From: Acinetobacter sichuanensis
GTDB lineage: Bacteria; Pseudomonadota; Gammaproteobacteria; Pseudomonadales; Moraxellaceae
Length of the DNA: 64,000 nucleotides
Assembly: GCF_003024515.2 (NCBI RefSeq)
Contig: NZ_PYIX02000005.1
Span: 1-64,000, forward strand
Reading direction: 5' to 3'
Shown here: positions 10,572 to 19,028 of the stretch, one piece after another
Position numbering within the stretch: the first letter of the stretch is position 1
Layout of the letters: every line of letters starts with the position of its first letter
The notes under the pieces: model-generated
The model's database searches: none
Told to the model about the DNA's origin: nothing
Seen by the model: only the letters and a program-made list of their open reading frames with translations
Position numbers and translations under genes: made by a program

Positions 10572-11759
10572 TCAAGATTTTAGCGTTTTATGTTGGAATG
10601 ACTGAAATGTTGTTCCATCATAAATTTGTACTTGATTTCGTCCTGCTTGTTTGGCGTGATAGAGTGCTTGATCTGCTAAATAAATCGCTTGATCAATATT
10701 CGATTGAGGGCAAGTTAGCCCTAAACCAAAACTAGCCGTCAGATAAATTTGTTGCCCATCATCGAGTTTTAAAGGATGGTTGGCAATCGTTTTTCTACAC
10801 TTTTCTGCGATTTCTAAAGCTTGTGTTTCTGTAATTTGTGGTAAGAGTAAAATAAATTCTTCACCACCATAACGCGCAACAATATCCGTTTTACGAACTG
10901 AAAGAGACAATGTTTTTGCGATGTGTTTGAGTGCTAAATCACCTGTATAGTGCCCATATTGATCATTAATTGCTTTGAAATGGTCTAAATCCAGTAAAAT
11001 AATGAGATAAGAGAGCTGTTGTTTTTGTAACTCTTTAATTTTTTCATTAAAAAAACGCCGATTATACAAACCTGTTAATGGGTCTATTTGGCTAATTTCT
11101 TGAAATAAAGATTCTCTATGACGCCATTGTAGTAAAAGTATTTCAAAGAAAAGTAGACCTGCAAATAACACAGGTATAATGAAATAAATCATACTATAAA
11201 CCCAAAAATTATTATGATAGGGAATGCTATTTAATAATTGATGGCTGAAAATGGGTGCATAAGGAATGATGTTTTTAGTGGTCAGATAAATTAAGGCAGA
11301 AAAAATAGATGTGGCTAAAATTAAATTAAAATAAATAATTTTTTGGTTAAATAAAACTAATCCTATACCTGTCACACAAACACTCGTGAAAATCGTTGCA
11401 GGACTATAAATTCCAACTAGATAACCGTCTAAAACTAAAATTAAAATAAAGGTTGTAATTACAAAGTAGCTAAAATAGTGATTTATCCATGCCTTTTTAT
11501 GATTGAAAATACTGATAATAATTAAAATCGTTAAGCAAATAATCGAAATAATATTGATCATAAGCTGATTTTTTAATAATGAAATATTTAACCACTGCCA
11601 AAGTGTTGGTGTGATTAAAATATAAACTTTCCACATAATCCAGATTAAATGAATTAAAATAGCCAATACCAAAACTAAAATACATTTATGAATGTTAGAC
11701 CAACTCATAATAATATTAGATTGTATATAACTGATCATTTTTTTTGCTAAATTATTCAT
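10572..11759 (-). CDS. Membrane-anchored diguanylate cyclase (GGDEF)
   Basis: 395 residues. About six hydrophobic helices fill residues 18-215, forming an uncharacterised membrane sensor half. The GGDEF domain follows from DPLTGLYNRRFF; the active motif is GGEEF at 298-302, and an inhibitory I-site RKTD (289-292) lies exactly five residues before it, so an active enzyme under product inhibition is expected. It makes cyclic di-GMP from two GTP. No clear ribosome site is seen before the first ATG, so the start is uncertain by up to 17 residues. Confidence 0.88.
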   Translation of the reverse strand: MNNLAKKMISYIQSNIIMSWSNIHKCILVLVLAILIHLIWIMWKVYILITPTLWQWLNISLLKNQLMINIISIICLTILIIISIFNHKKAWINHYFSYFVITTFILILVLDGYLVGIYSPATIFTSVCVTGIGLVLFNQKIIYFNLILATSIFSALIYLTTKNIIPYAPIFSHQLLNSIPYHNNFWVYSMIYFIIPVLFAGLLFFEILLLQWRHRESLFQEISQIDPLTGLYNRRFFNEKIKELQKQQLSYLIILLDLDHFKAINDQYGHYTGDLALKHIAKTLSLSVRKTDIVARYGGEEFILLLPQITETQALEIAEKCRKTIANHPLKLDDGQQIYLTASFGLGLTCPQSNIDQAIYLADQALYHAKQAGRNQVQIYDGTTFQSFQHKTLKS

Positions 11760-12136
11760 GGGAGTTATATTAAATCCATTTTATTTTGGTTAGATTAACT
11801 CGTTATTCATGTATTTCCTATACATGCTCTAAAAATGTAGAATATTTTAAGAAAAAATACAGTATTTTTATGGGAGCATTTTGAAATTTAATCTGTTATG
11901 AAGCTGACCGAGGAGATATTTTACATATAGTTTCAGTCAGTGTTAAATAGACTAAAAGAGAAAATAATGCATAAATGATGTGCGATGAAATTATAAACCT
12001 AAATGATTATTTTCTGCATGTTTTTATCTAAAATTATTAAAGAATTGTATTTTATAAATTATTTCTAAAAATGTCATGCAAGTAGAGCAGTAAGCAGCTA
12101 TTTAGCCACTGACTGCTTTTTGTTTTAAAAAATTGA
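11760..12136. other. Intergenic region upstream of the diguanylate cyclase gene
   Basis: AT-rich with no credible gene. It contains a short dyad CATGTA / TACATG at 11808-11826 that may be a regulator site for the cyclase gene. Nothing else stands out. Confidence 0.4.
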
Positions 12137-13051
12137 TCAAGTTTGATCAAGTCGATGAGCAAAGTCAGCAATATCAGCAAGTGCTTTTTTGGCTTCATCA
12201 AACCATGGGCTAAACATCTGAAAGTTATGCCACATGCCTGTATAGAGTTTATAGGTGACATCGACATCAGCTTTTTTTGCTTTTTTCTCGAAACGGATGG
12301 CATCATCCATCAAGATTTCTTTTGAACCCACTTGAACAAGGGTAGGTGGAAGACCTGAAAAATCACCAAAAATAGGTGAAATTTCAGGAATTGAAGGATC
12401 TATATCTTTAGGCACATAGTAACTAATTCCTGTTTCTAAAGCTTCTACAGAAAGTAATGCATCATGTTTTTGGTTATAACGTAAAGATTCACTGGTTAAT
12501 GTTAAATCTAAAAAAGGTGACATTAAAATTAAGCCACTTGGTAGATGTTCTGGATCTTCTTTTTTGAGTTTTAAGGCAAGAGCTAAAGCTAAATTTGCAC
12601 CACAAGAATCCCCTGAAACAATAATATCTTTTGGTTGTACGCCTTGATCCATCAGCATTTGATAGATGTCATAAATCGCATCGCTTGCTTCAGGATATTG
12701 ATGATCAGGTGCTAATGGATAGTCAACATGTAAGACTTGCATTTGTGTTCGAACAGCGATTTCAGATAAAAAAGCCCGATGTGTTTTGAGTGAACCAACG
12801 AAAAAAGCACCACCATGAATGTGAAAAATCATCTGTGTAGTTGTGGCTTGTGGCTTTATTTCTTCAGCATGTATGCCCGCAATACGCAAAGAACGAAGCA
12901 CAACATCTTTTGGTTGAGGAAAAACACGTGTGAGTTGTTCGAGAGCAAAACGCACAGCAGTCGGTGGGAGATTTAAGCGACTTGGCATTTTAAAACTGGT
13001 CTTTAAAATAGCTTCTGTGATGAATTGTTTCATTAACGGATTAATCTTCAT
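12137..13051 (-). CDS. HSL-family alpha/beta hydrolase (esterase/lipase)
   Basis: 304 residues from the ATG at 13051, chosen because GGAAAAAGC precedes it; an ATG at 13105 would add 18 residues but lacks a ribosome site. The oxyanion-hole HGGA (His ~79) is the hormone-sensitive-lipase mark, the nucleophile elbow is GDSCGAN, and DD plus GMWHNF supply the probable acid and His of the triad. Cytoplasmic, no signal peptide. Likely hydrolyses short-chain esters. Divergent from a DUF2147 gene across a long palindrome. Confidence 0.85.
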   Translation of the reverse strand: MKINPLMKQFITEAILKTSFKMPSRLNLPPTAVRFALEQLTRVFPQPKDVVLRSLRIAGIHAEEIKPQATTTQMIFHIHGGAFFVGSLKTHRAFLSEIAVRTQMQVLHVDYPLAPDHQYPEASDAIYDIYQMLMDQGVQPKDIIVSGDSCGANLALALALKLKKEDPEHLPSGLILMSPFLDLTLTSESLRYNQKHDALLSVEALETGISYYVPKDIDPSIPEISPIFGDFSGLPPTLVQVGSKEILMDDAIRFEKKAKKADVDVTYKLYTGMWHNFQMFSPWFDEAKKALADIADFAHRLDQT

Positions 13052-13133
13052 GCTTTTTCCATTTTGTTTGATCTTTACTGTTTTTATTTGTTGAATGACC
13101 AACATTATTTACAAGGGTACACTAAATAGTCAC

Positions 13134-13168
13134 ATTCAAAAATTGCATATTTGTTGCAATTTTTGAAT
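13134..13168. promoter_or_regulatory. Perfect 14-bp-arm palindrome between divergent genes
   Basis: Arms ATTCAAAAATTGCA and TGCAATTTTTGAAT with a 7-bp spacer, no mismatches. It lies 83 bp before the hydrolase start and 40 bp before the DUF2147 start, where a shared operator would be expected. There is no T-run to suit a terminator. Confidence 0.55.
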
Positions 13169-13207
13169 ACTATCATATGTTAATGATGACTAGGGAAATC
13201 AACAAAA

Positions 13208-13636
13208 ATGAAAAAAATAGCACTGATGATCGGCTTATTCGCAGCGACAGCATTTGCCAATGCAGCAGATCCACTCAATGGTACAGTATGGAAAACCATT
13301 GATGATGAAACCAAACAGCCGAAAGCGATCGTGAAATTTACTGAGCAAAGTAATGGCACACTTTCTGCCACGATCCAAAGTATTGTGACGCCAGGCGAAG
13401 AAAATGTATGTACGAAGTGTGAAGGCAAGTATCACAATAAATCTTTGAAAGGTGTCACCATTGTTCATGGATTAAAAAATGTAAATGGTAAATATGAAGG
13501 CGGTACAATTCTTGACCCTAAAAATGGCAAAAGCTATAAGCTAAAAGGTGAGTTAGCAGGCAGTAAACTCAACCTTCGTGGCTATATGGGCGTTTCGGCT
13601 TTAGGTCGTAACCAAACTTGGATTCGTGCTAACTAA
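13208..13636 (+). CDS. Exported DUF2147 family protein
   Basis: 142 residues with a signal peptide (cut after FANA). The mature part matches DUF2147 proteins: a W-x-T-I-D-D start, two Cys as C-T-K-C, then G-G-x-I-L-D-P-x-N-G-K-x-Y and the LRGYMG segment near the C-terminus. Probably a periplasmic lipocalin-like beta protein; the biochemical role of the family is not settled. A strong terminator follows. Confidence 0.82.
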   Translation: MKKIALMIGLFAATAFANAADPLNGTVWKTIDDETKQPKAIVKFTEQSNGTLSATIQSIVTPGEENVCTKCEGKYHNKSLKGVTIVHGLKNVNGKYEGGTILDPKNGKSYKLKGELAGSKLNLRGYMGVSALGRNQTWIRAN

Positions 13637-13655
13637 TTTTTGCATCAATCATGTG

Positions 13656-13686
13656 AAAAAGCTCGATATTAATATCGAGCTTTTTA
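13656..13686. terminator. Terminator after the DUF2147 gene
   Basis: Perfect dyad AAAAAGCTCGATAT / ATATCGAGCTTTTT centred on TA, with A-runs and T-runs on both sides. It can work in both directions for the convergent ArsC-like gene. Confidence 0.88.
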
Positions 13687-13716
13687 TTGTTTATTAAACA
13701 GCAGATAGACACTATT

Positions 13717-14064
13717 TTATTTTAAAGCTTTGATTTTTTCTTCATCAAAGCCGACGACATATTGTTCATCTTTTTCAATAACAGGACGTTTGATCATGCT
13801 GCTATGTGCGATTAAAGCTTGAATCAGATTGTCTTGGTTTTCTAAAGCTTCTTTTTGTTCTTGTTCAGAAAGTTTTTTCCATGTTGTGCCTTTTTTATTG
13901 AGAATAAGCTCTTGTCCTAATTGGTTGAGCCATCTTTTTAATGTTTCAGCATCAATGCCTTGTTTCTTATAATCATGAAATTCATAAGGAATAGACAGTT
14001 CATTGAGTAAGTCAAACGCTTTTTTCATCGAACTACAGTTTTTGATTCCGTAAATTTTCAACAT
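13717..14064 (-). CDS. ArsC/YffB-family (Spx-like) thioredoxin-fold protein
   Basis: 115 residues. The N-terminus IYGIKNCSSMKKA has the single redox Cys (residue 10) of the ArsC family but with Ser-Ser after it rather than CxxC. The central GTTWKKL and the later IKRPVIE (cis-Pro loop) are family marks. Closest type is YffB, a glutathione-dependent reductase candidate; true arsenate reduction is unlikely with no ars genes around. Cytoplasmic. Confidence 0.82.
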   Translation of the reverse strand: MLKIYGIKNCSSMKKAFDLLNELSIPYEFHDYKKQGIDAETLKRWLNQLGQELILNKKGTTWKKLSEQEQKEALENQDNLIQALIAHSSMIKRPVIEKDEQYVVGFDEEKIKALK

Positions 14065-14300
14065 AATATATAACCTATTTGTCTTTAAATTTTGATATTG
14101 CTGAATTTTAGGGTAACAAAAAAAATGCGTGGACTAAAACCATTTAAAATTTAAAATGAGAAATATAAGATGAGAATATGAGTTGTCATAAAAATGAAAG
14201 ATAAAGTCTTTAAATTAATTGCTATAAACATGAAGAAAAATTATAAAGATAAACAACGAAAAGACTTGAAAATAACAAAGTAATTATTTAAAACATAAGA

Positions 14301-14339
14301 AAGAGAAAACCCGCATCTAATCATCCTGACTATGCGGGT
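14301..14339 (-). terminator. Terminator of the candidate small RNA
   Basis: Stem CCCGCAT / ATGCGGG, with an inner AGTC-AGGAT-GATT hairpin, followed on the minus strand by TTTTCTCTTT. The nested AGGAT loop is itself a CsrA-type motif. Confidence 0.75.
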
Positions 14340-14475
14340 CTCAGTACAACGTCCAATGTCAAATCCATTAAAAATATAAACTTGCGTTTAGTATTTTCCT
14401 TTCGTCCTACGGCGTCCTATCCTTTTGCTGTCATCCTGACAATGTCCCTGTGCCGTGAGACAATAATGCGCTTAT
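14303..14475 (-). ncRNA. Candidate RsmX/Y/Z-like (CsrA/RsmA-sponge) small RNA
   Basis: Read on the minus strand, the ~165 nt before a strong terminator contain nine GGA motifs and no credible reading frame. One sits in a perfect stem-loop TGTC-AGGAT-GACA (14429-14441); two lie in tandem AGGACG repeats; another is in the loop nested inside the terminator stem. Loop-exposed A(N)GGA repeats ending in a terminator are the defining layout of RsmX/Y/Z and CsrB RNAs that titrate CsrA/RsmA. The 5' end is a guess near 14475, since no good sigma70 promoter is visible. It lies between an ArsC-like gene and crc. The assignment is an inference from motif density and structure. Confidence 0.6.
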
Positions 14476-14529
14476 TGGGGGGAAGAAAAAATACGATAAC
14501 ACGACAAGTATTGTGAGATATTTACACTT

Positions 14530-14555
14530 ATTAAGTGAACAAGTGTTCACTTAAT
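14530..14555. promoter_or_regulatory. Perfect palindrome upstream of the candidate small RNA
   Basis: Arms ATTAAGTGAAC and GTTCACTTAAT (11 bp, no mismatch), spacer AAGT. It is 3' of crc and about 70 bp upstream of the likely RNA start, matching the place of an upstream activating site. It does not match the Pseudomonas GacA box TGTAAG-N6-CTTACA, and there is no T-run, so it is not a crc terminator. Confidence 0.5.
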
Positions 14556-14572
14556 GGTGAGGGTTCTATATT

Positions 14573-15403
14573 TTAAACTGATAATTGATAGTCAATAATG
14601 ACAGGTGCATGGTCACTAAACCATTGTTCTTTATAGACCCAAGCGTTGACAGTGCGGGTTTTCCAGTCAGGCGAGCATGCCTGATAGTCAATGCGCCAAC
14701 CGACATTTTTTGCTCGTGCTTGTCCTCGATTTGACCACCAAGAGTAAACTTCGGCTTCTTTGCGTACTTCACGGAAGGTATCTACATAGCCTAAATCATC
14801 ATAAATATGATCGAGCCAAGCACGTTCATGCGGTAAGCAGCCTGATGCTTTTTGGTTGCCTGACCAGTTCTTAATATCAATACGTTTATGCACAATATTG
14901 TAATCACCACAGACAATGACTGATTTATTTTCATCACGCCATTTTTTTAGAATGACTTTATATTCTTCTAAAAAATGATCTTTGCGTGCTTGTGCTTCAT
15001 CACCTGAAGAACCTGAAGGAAGGTAAAGGGAACAGATATGTACGTTTTGTTCTAAACCAAGATCAAATTCAGCACTGATAAAACGACCTTGTGAATCGGC
15101 TAATTCAAAACCTAAACCATCTTTGATGGAAACAAAAGGTAATCGGCTATAAATAGCAGTCCCTGCATAGCCTGCTTTTTCTGCGGGAAATAGATGCGTG
15201 TACCAACCTTCAGGTTTAAATTTATCAGTCCACTGTGTATGTGTGATCCGACTTTCTTGCATACAAATGACATCCGCCTCAGACTGTTCAAGCCAATCTA
15301 GCAAGCCTTTTGTGACAGATGCACGTAAACCATTTACGTTAATTGAGACAACTCTTAAAATTTTTTGATCACTTGGATAGCTACTCTTTGGTATCATGCG
15401 CAA
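14573..15403 (-). CDS. crc: Crc / exodeoxyribonuclease III family protein
   Basis: 276 residues (274 if the ATG at 15397 is used; the TTG at 15403 has the better spaced AGAGG). The segments GLGFELADSQGR, LPSGSSGDE, PHERAWLDHIYDDLGY and VGWRIDYQ match Crc, the catabolite repression protein that acts with Hfq on mRNAs in pseudomonads and is also known in Acinetobacter; pyrE as divergent neighbour is the same as in Pseudomonas. Unlike Pseudomonas Crc, the ExoIII catalytic residues are kept: Glu in MQESR, Asp and Asn in GDYN, and SDHAP. It may therefore be a nuclease, a regulator, or both. Confidence 0.75.
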   Translation of the reverse strand: MRMIPKSSYPSDQKILRVVSINVNGLRASVTKGLLDWLEQSEADVICMQESRITHTQWTDKFKPEGWYTHLFPAEKAGYAGTAIYSRLPFVSIKDGLGFELADSQGRFISAEFDLGLEQNVHICSLYLPSGSSGDEAQARKDHFLEEYKVILKKWRDENKSVIVCGDYNIVHKRIDIKNWSGNQKASGCLPHERAWLDHIYDDLGYVDTFREVRKEAEVYSWWSNRGQARAKNVGWRIDYQACSPDWKTRTVNAWVYKEQWFSDHAPVIIDYQLSV

Positions 15404-15437
15404 GTCTTACCTCTATTACAGAATTTCGGAGCACCTC

Positions 15438-16088
15438 ATGACATCAGCAGCGACATTCAATCCGCAAACTTTTATCGAACTTGCCTTATCACGTGGTGTG
15501 CTTAAATTTGGTGAGTTTACTTTAAAATCAGGTCGTGTAAGTCCTTATTTTTTTAATGCAGGCTTACTCAATGACGGTGAAGCATTATCGCTGTTAGCAC
15601 AAGGTTATGCAGATAAACTCACACAATGTAACAATGTTGAAGTGATCTTTGGTCCAGCTTATAAAGGCATTCCTTTTGTTGCTGCAACGGCTGTTGCACT
15701 TTCTCAAGTTCATGGCGTAAGTGTGCCTTGGGGTTTTAACCGTAAAGAAGCAAAAGATCATGGTGAAGGTGGTGTTTTGGTTGGTGCTGCGGTTGAAGGC
15801 AAAAAGGTTTGGATTATTGACGATGTTATTACGGCAGGCACAGCAATTCGTGAAGTCGTGACGGTTCTTAAAAATGCAGGTGCAAGTATTGCAGGTGTAT
15901 TGGTTGCTTTAGATCGTCAAGAAAAAGGTCAAGGTCAACTTTCTGCGATTCAAGAAGTACAAAAAGAGTTAGAAATTCCTGTACATGCTTTGATTACTAT
16001 GAAAGATTTGATGGACTATTTAGATGCAAAAGGTGAAAAAGAAGCCTTAGCTAAAATGGAAGCATACCGTGTGAAATACGGTATTTAA
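15438..16088 (+). CDS. pyrE: Orotate phosphoribosyltransferase
   Basis: 216 residues from the ATG at 15438, preceded by GGAG; an in-frame start at 15396 would overlap crc and has no ribosome site. Converts orotate and PRPP to OMP in pyrimidine synthesis. The PRPP loop is VWIIDDVITAGTA and GPAYKGIPFV is the conserved substrate loop. Its start is only ~35-40 bp from the crc start on the other strand, so the two promoters must overlap the opposite gene's 5' end. Confidence 0.96.
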   Translation: MTSAATFNPQTFIELALSRGVLKFGEFTLKSGRVSPYFFNAGLLNDGEALSLLAQGYADKLTQCNNVEVIFGPAYKGIPFVAATAVALSQVHGVSVPWGFNRKEAKDHGEGGVLVGAAVEGKKVWIIDDVITAGTAIREVVTVLKNAGASIAGVLVALDRQEKGQGQLSAIQEVQKELEIPVHALITMKDLMDYLDAKGEKEALAKMEAYRVKYGI

Positions 16089-16113
16089 TCTTTTAGATTA
16101 CATAATTAAGATT

Positions 16114-16139
16114 TAAGGAGCGTATCGCTCCTTATTTTT
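16114..16139 (+). terminator. Terminator after pyrE
   Basis: Stem TAAGGAGCG / CGCTCCTTA with a TAT loop, then TTTTT. The arms are perfect. Confidence 0.85.
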
Positions 16140-16171
16140 GTTAAATAGATTTGCTTCAGGTTAATGCACTT

Positions 16172-16690
16172 ATGGTGTTTTTAGTTTTGGTTGCTGTTGT
16201 TGTTGTATTTGGTTTTGTTATTGTGCAAAAAATGGATGAGCGACGCTGGCAACGTTATCAGTTTGAACGAGATATGTTTTTTAGATCTCATCCCTTAGTT
16301 ATTGAAGATACAACAGAATTTTCCTATCAACTCAAGATCAGCTATGCAGCTCAGCGTAAGATCATTACTGAGCAGATGTTGAAGCCAACAGCACAGCCAT
16401 ATCATAAAAAAGTACGCTTACAACGTGTGCCAGAGTCTCAGCATGAAAAATATATGATCGATGTGATGTTAAAAGACATTAAAATTGGTCAATTAGATTA
16501 TATTTATGCACAACAGCTTGGGCAGTATTTGGAAAAAACGGATTTTAAAGTTGGGCGCCCAATAGAAGTATTATCCGAAATTTTGGTTATCCAAAAAAGT
16601 GAATATGAATTAGGTTGTCAAATTCGTTTAAATTTGCCTGCTGACTCAGCAGAAATTGAATATTTGGAAGTTAAAGAGCAAAGTAAATAA
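16172..16690 (+). CDS. Membrane-anchored hypothetical protein
   Basis: 172 residues from the ATG at 16172 (a TTG at 16151 would add seven). Residues 1-22 are a strongly hydrophobic helix (MVFLVLVAVVVVFGFVIV), then MDERRWQRYQFERD begins a soluble domain of about 145 residues with mixed alpha/beta pattern. Signal-anchor topology with the domain inside or outside the membrane cannot be told. I do not recognise a family. A terminator separates it from pyrE. Confidence 0.7.
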   Translation: MVFLVLVAVVVVFGFVIVQKMDERRWQRYQFERDMFFRSHPLVIEDTTEFSYQLKISYAAQRKIITEQMLKPTAQPYHKKVRLQRVPESQHEKYMIDVMLKDIKIGQLDYIYAQQLGQYLEKTDFKVGRPIEVLSEILVIQKSEYELGCQIRLNLPADSAEIEYLEVKEQSK

Positions 16691-16946
16691 TGCTCAATCA
16701 TTTTCAGTCATGCTTATTTTTCAAAGTCCAAGAAGAAAAATAATAACAGGGACTGCTCTTTTAAGACAAAGCTGAAAAAAATAAAAATTAAAAGAAATTT
16801 ACAACAAAAACAATTCTGTTATTGTCCTATTACTAGTATTCAGCGTATTAAATGTTATCTAGGTCAAATCTTGAAAATTGACTAGAATATGGGTAGATCA
16901 GCATCGCCATCGCAAATTTTATGCAGCATTTATTTAGGATAAAAAT

Positions 16947-17897
16947 ATGACAAATACCAATTATAGTGAAATCTCTAATTCTGATGATTGCGAAAAATAC
17001 GTCAATCAATTTATTCAAAACTTTCAAATTCGCTCTGCGGAGATCGGCAAAGGCACTGTGATTAAACGTGCTTTACCAAGCCGTCATAAGCGTATGATTG
17101 GCGCATGGTGTTTTTTAGATCATGCAGGACCTGTAACTTTTCCTCAAGGTGATGGCTTAGATGTAGGACCACATCCACATATTGGTCTGCAAACCTTCAC
17201 TTGGATGATTGAAGGGACGATGTTGCATAGTGATAGTCTGGGTACGACCAATCAACTCATTCAACCTAAACAAGTCAATCTCATGACCGCAGGTTATGGT
17301 ATTTCCCATACAGAAGTCGCACCTGACAATGAAACAAAAATGCATGCGGCTCAGCTTTGGATTGCTTTGCCTGATGATAAAATAAATATGGCTCCACAGT
17401 TTGACCATTATCCTGAGTTGCCTGTGGTTGAACAAGATGAGGTTGAATTTACAGTTTTAGTGGGTGAGTTTCTAAAGACAACTTCACCTGTTAAGGTGCA
17501 TTCTGAACTGGTTGGAGTCGATTTTTATGCAAAAGAATCAGCCACCACCATCATTCCTTTAAATCCAAAATTTGAATATGGTTTTATGGCACTCGAAGGT
17601 GAGGCTGTTGTGAATGGACATGAACTCAACAGCGATAACATGGTGGTATTAGAACCTGGTATTCATAAAATTGAAGTACAACTCCATAAAGGTGCTCGTC
17701 TATTGCTCATTGGTGGTGAGCCTTTTGAATCTCCAATTTTACTGTGGTGGAATTTTGTCGGTCGTACCCAAGAAGAGTTAAAGATTGCACGTGAGCAATG
17801 GGTCGCTGAAGATGCACGTTTTGGACGTATTCCAAGTTATGACGGTCCTCGTTTAGAAGCACCTGTATTTCCTGATAAAATGCGTCCTTCAAAATAA
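16947..17897 (+). CDS. Pirin family protein
   Basis: 316 residues, bicupin. The N-terminal cupin has the metal-site motif HPHIGLQTFTW and a later GYGISHTEV, giving His ligands typical of pirins; some bacterial pirins act as quercetinases. The C-terminal cupin is followed by PILLWWNFVGRTQEE, a usual pirin tail. AGGA lies seven bases before the ATG. An OsmC gene starts 26 bp downstream, so the two are probably co-transcribed and stress-linked. A second pirin lies at 51114. Confidence 0.88.
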   Translation: MTNTNYSEISNSDDCEKYVNQFIQNFQIRSAEIGKGTVIKRALPSRHKRMIGAWCFLDHAGPVTFPQGDGLDVGPHPHIGLQTFTWMIEGTMLHSDSLGTTNQLIQPKQVNLMTAGYGISHTEVAPDNETKMHAAQLWIALPDDKINMAPQFDHYPELPVVEQDEVEFTVLVGEFLKTTSPVKVHSELVGVDFYAKESATTIIPLNPKFEYGFMALEGEAVVNGHELNSDNMVVLEPGIHKIEVQLHKGARLLLIGGEPFESPILLWWNFVGRTQEELKIAREQWVAEDARFGRIPSYDGPRLEAPVFPDKMRPSK

Positions 17898-17923
17898 AAA
17901 TAGTGAAAAGTGAGTAAAATAAA

Positions 17924-18322
17924 ATGGCAATTATCGCAAATGCAAAGGTAAAAACATTGTCCGAAGCATGGTCAGGAGAAGTCAGTAGTGGTCAGCACAG
18001 ACTCATTACGGATAAACCCGAGTCATTTGGTGGACAAGATCAGGGTTTAGCGCCTTATGATTTTATTTGTTCAGGGTTAATCTCATGTACTATGATTACG
18101 CTACGCATGTACGCACAGCATAAAGGTTTTGACTTAGGTGAATTTACAGTTGAAGCTGATTTTAATGCCAATAAAGAAGGCAAAGAATGGATAGATCGTC
18201 GTTTGGCTTTTGCACAGCCGTTGACTGAAGAATTACATCAAAAAGTTTTGGAGATTTGTCAGAAAACACCTGTAACAAAGACACTATTGCGTAGTGTAGA
18301 AATCAATACGTCCATTCTTTAG
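17924..18322 (+). CDS. OsmC-family peroxiredoxin-like protein
   Basis: 132 residues. OsmC/Ohr proteins reduce organic hydroperoxides with two Cys. The first Cys lies in SGLISCTMITLRMYA and the second in LEICQKTPVTKTL, both at the expected places. Length is normal. It follows the pirin gene closely. Whether it is OsmC or a YhfA-type member is not settled. Confidence 0.85.
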   Translation: MAIIANAKVKTLSEAWSGEVSSGQHRLITDKPESFGGQDQGLAPYDFICSGLISCTMITLRMYAQHKGFDLGEFTVEADFNANKEGKEWIDRRLAFAQPLTEELHQKVLEICQKTPVTKTLLRSVEINTSIL

Positions 18323-18386
18323 TCATAGAAAAATAAAAAATGGTGTTTTTTAAGGAAAATGCCATTTTTTATATTGGGTTTTATTG

Positions 18387-18998
18387 ATGAATTTGATCTT
18401 TTTACCTGGTGCGTCAGGCAATACCGCATTTTGGAATAATGTTATTCAGTGCTTAACATTAGATGTCACTACACAAATGATTGCCTATCCAAGCTTTGGT
18501 GGTCATCCTGATAATGATCATGTGCGCAGTTTTGAAGATTTACAGCACCATGTATTGCAGCAAATTCAGCGACCTTCTGTCTTGATTGCGCAGTCTATGG
18601 GGGGAATATTTGCAGTACAAGCCGCTTTACAAAAATCAACGCAGGTTATTGCTTTGGTTTTGATTGCAACTTCAGGTGGAATTGATTTGAGTCAGTTTGA
18701 AGTTGCCGATTGGCGTACAGATTATCAATTTAATTTTGCTGTACCTGATTGGTTTGTTCAACATCATGTTGAGCTTGATGCTGAGTTGGAAAAAATACAG
18801 TGTCCCGTTTTACTGATTTGGGGCGGTTCAGACCCGATCAGCCCTGTAACAGTTGGGCAGTATTTACATCAGAAAATCGTTCAATCTGAACTGCATGTCA
18901 TTGAAAATGGGCAACATGATTTAGCACATGTGCATGCTGAGCAAGTTTCGGCATTCATTGAAAAATTTCTCATCACCCATAAAAAAATGCCTAACTGA
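18387..18998 (+). CDS. Alpha/beta hydrolase
   Basis: 203 residues from the ATG at 18387. FLPGASGNTAFW is the oxyanion region after strand 1, AQSMGG carries the nucleophilic Ser, GGSDPISP gives the acid and ENGQHDLAH the His. No signal peptide. Substrate unknown. Its stop codon lies inside the stem of a hairpin that terminates the convergent gene. Confidence 0.82.
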   Translation: MNLIFLPGASGNTAFWNNVIQCLTLDVTTQMIAYPSFGGHPDNDHVRSFEDLQHHVLQQIQRPSVLIAQSMGGIFAVQAALQKSTQVIALVLIATSGGIDLSQFEVADWRTDYQFNFAVPDWFVQHHVELDAELEKIQCPVLLIWGGSDPISPVTVGQYLHQKIVQSELHVIENGQHDLAHVHAEQVSAFIEKFLITHKKMPN

Positions 18999-19011
18999 GG
19001 AAAGTTAGGCA
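18981..19011 (-). terminator. Terminator of the gene at 19029-19796
   Basis: Stem TGCCTAACT / AGTTAGGCA, loop GAGGAA, with seven T on the minus strand. It overlaps the end of the plus-strand hydrolase gene. Confidence 0.8.
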
Positions 19012-19028
19012 TGATCCATTTCAGATGT

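Noticed and set aside
13717..14064. Arsenate reductase of an ars operon
   Set aside because: No arsB, arsR or arsH is adjacent and the sequence fits YffB-type proteins better.
14530..14555. Palindrome as terminator of crc
   Set aside because: No T-run on either strand follows the stem, and the loop is only four bases in an 11-bp perfect operator-like dyad.
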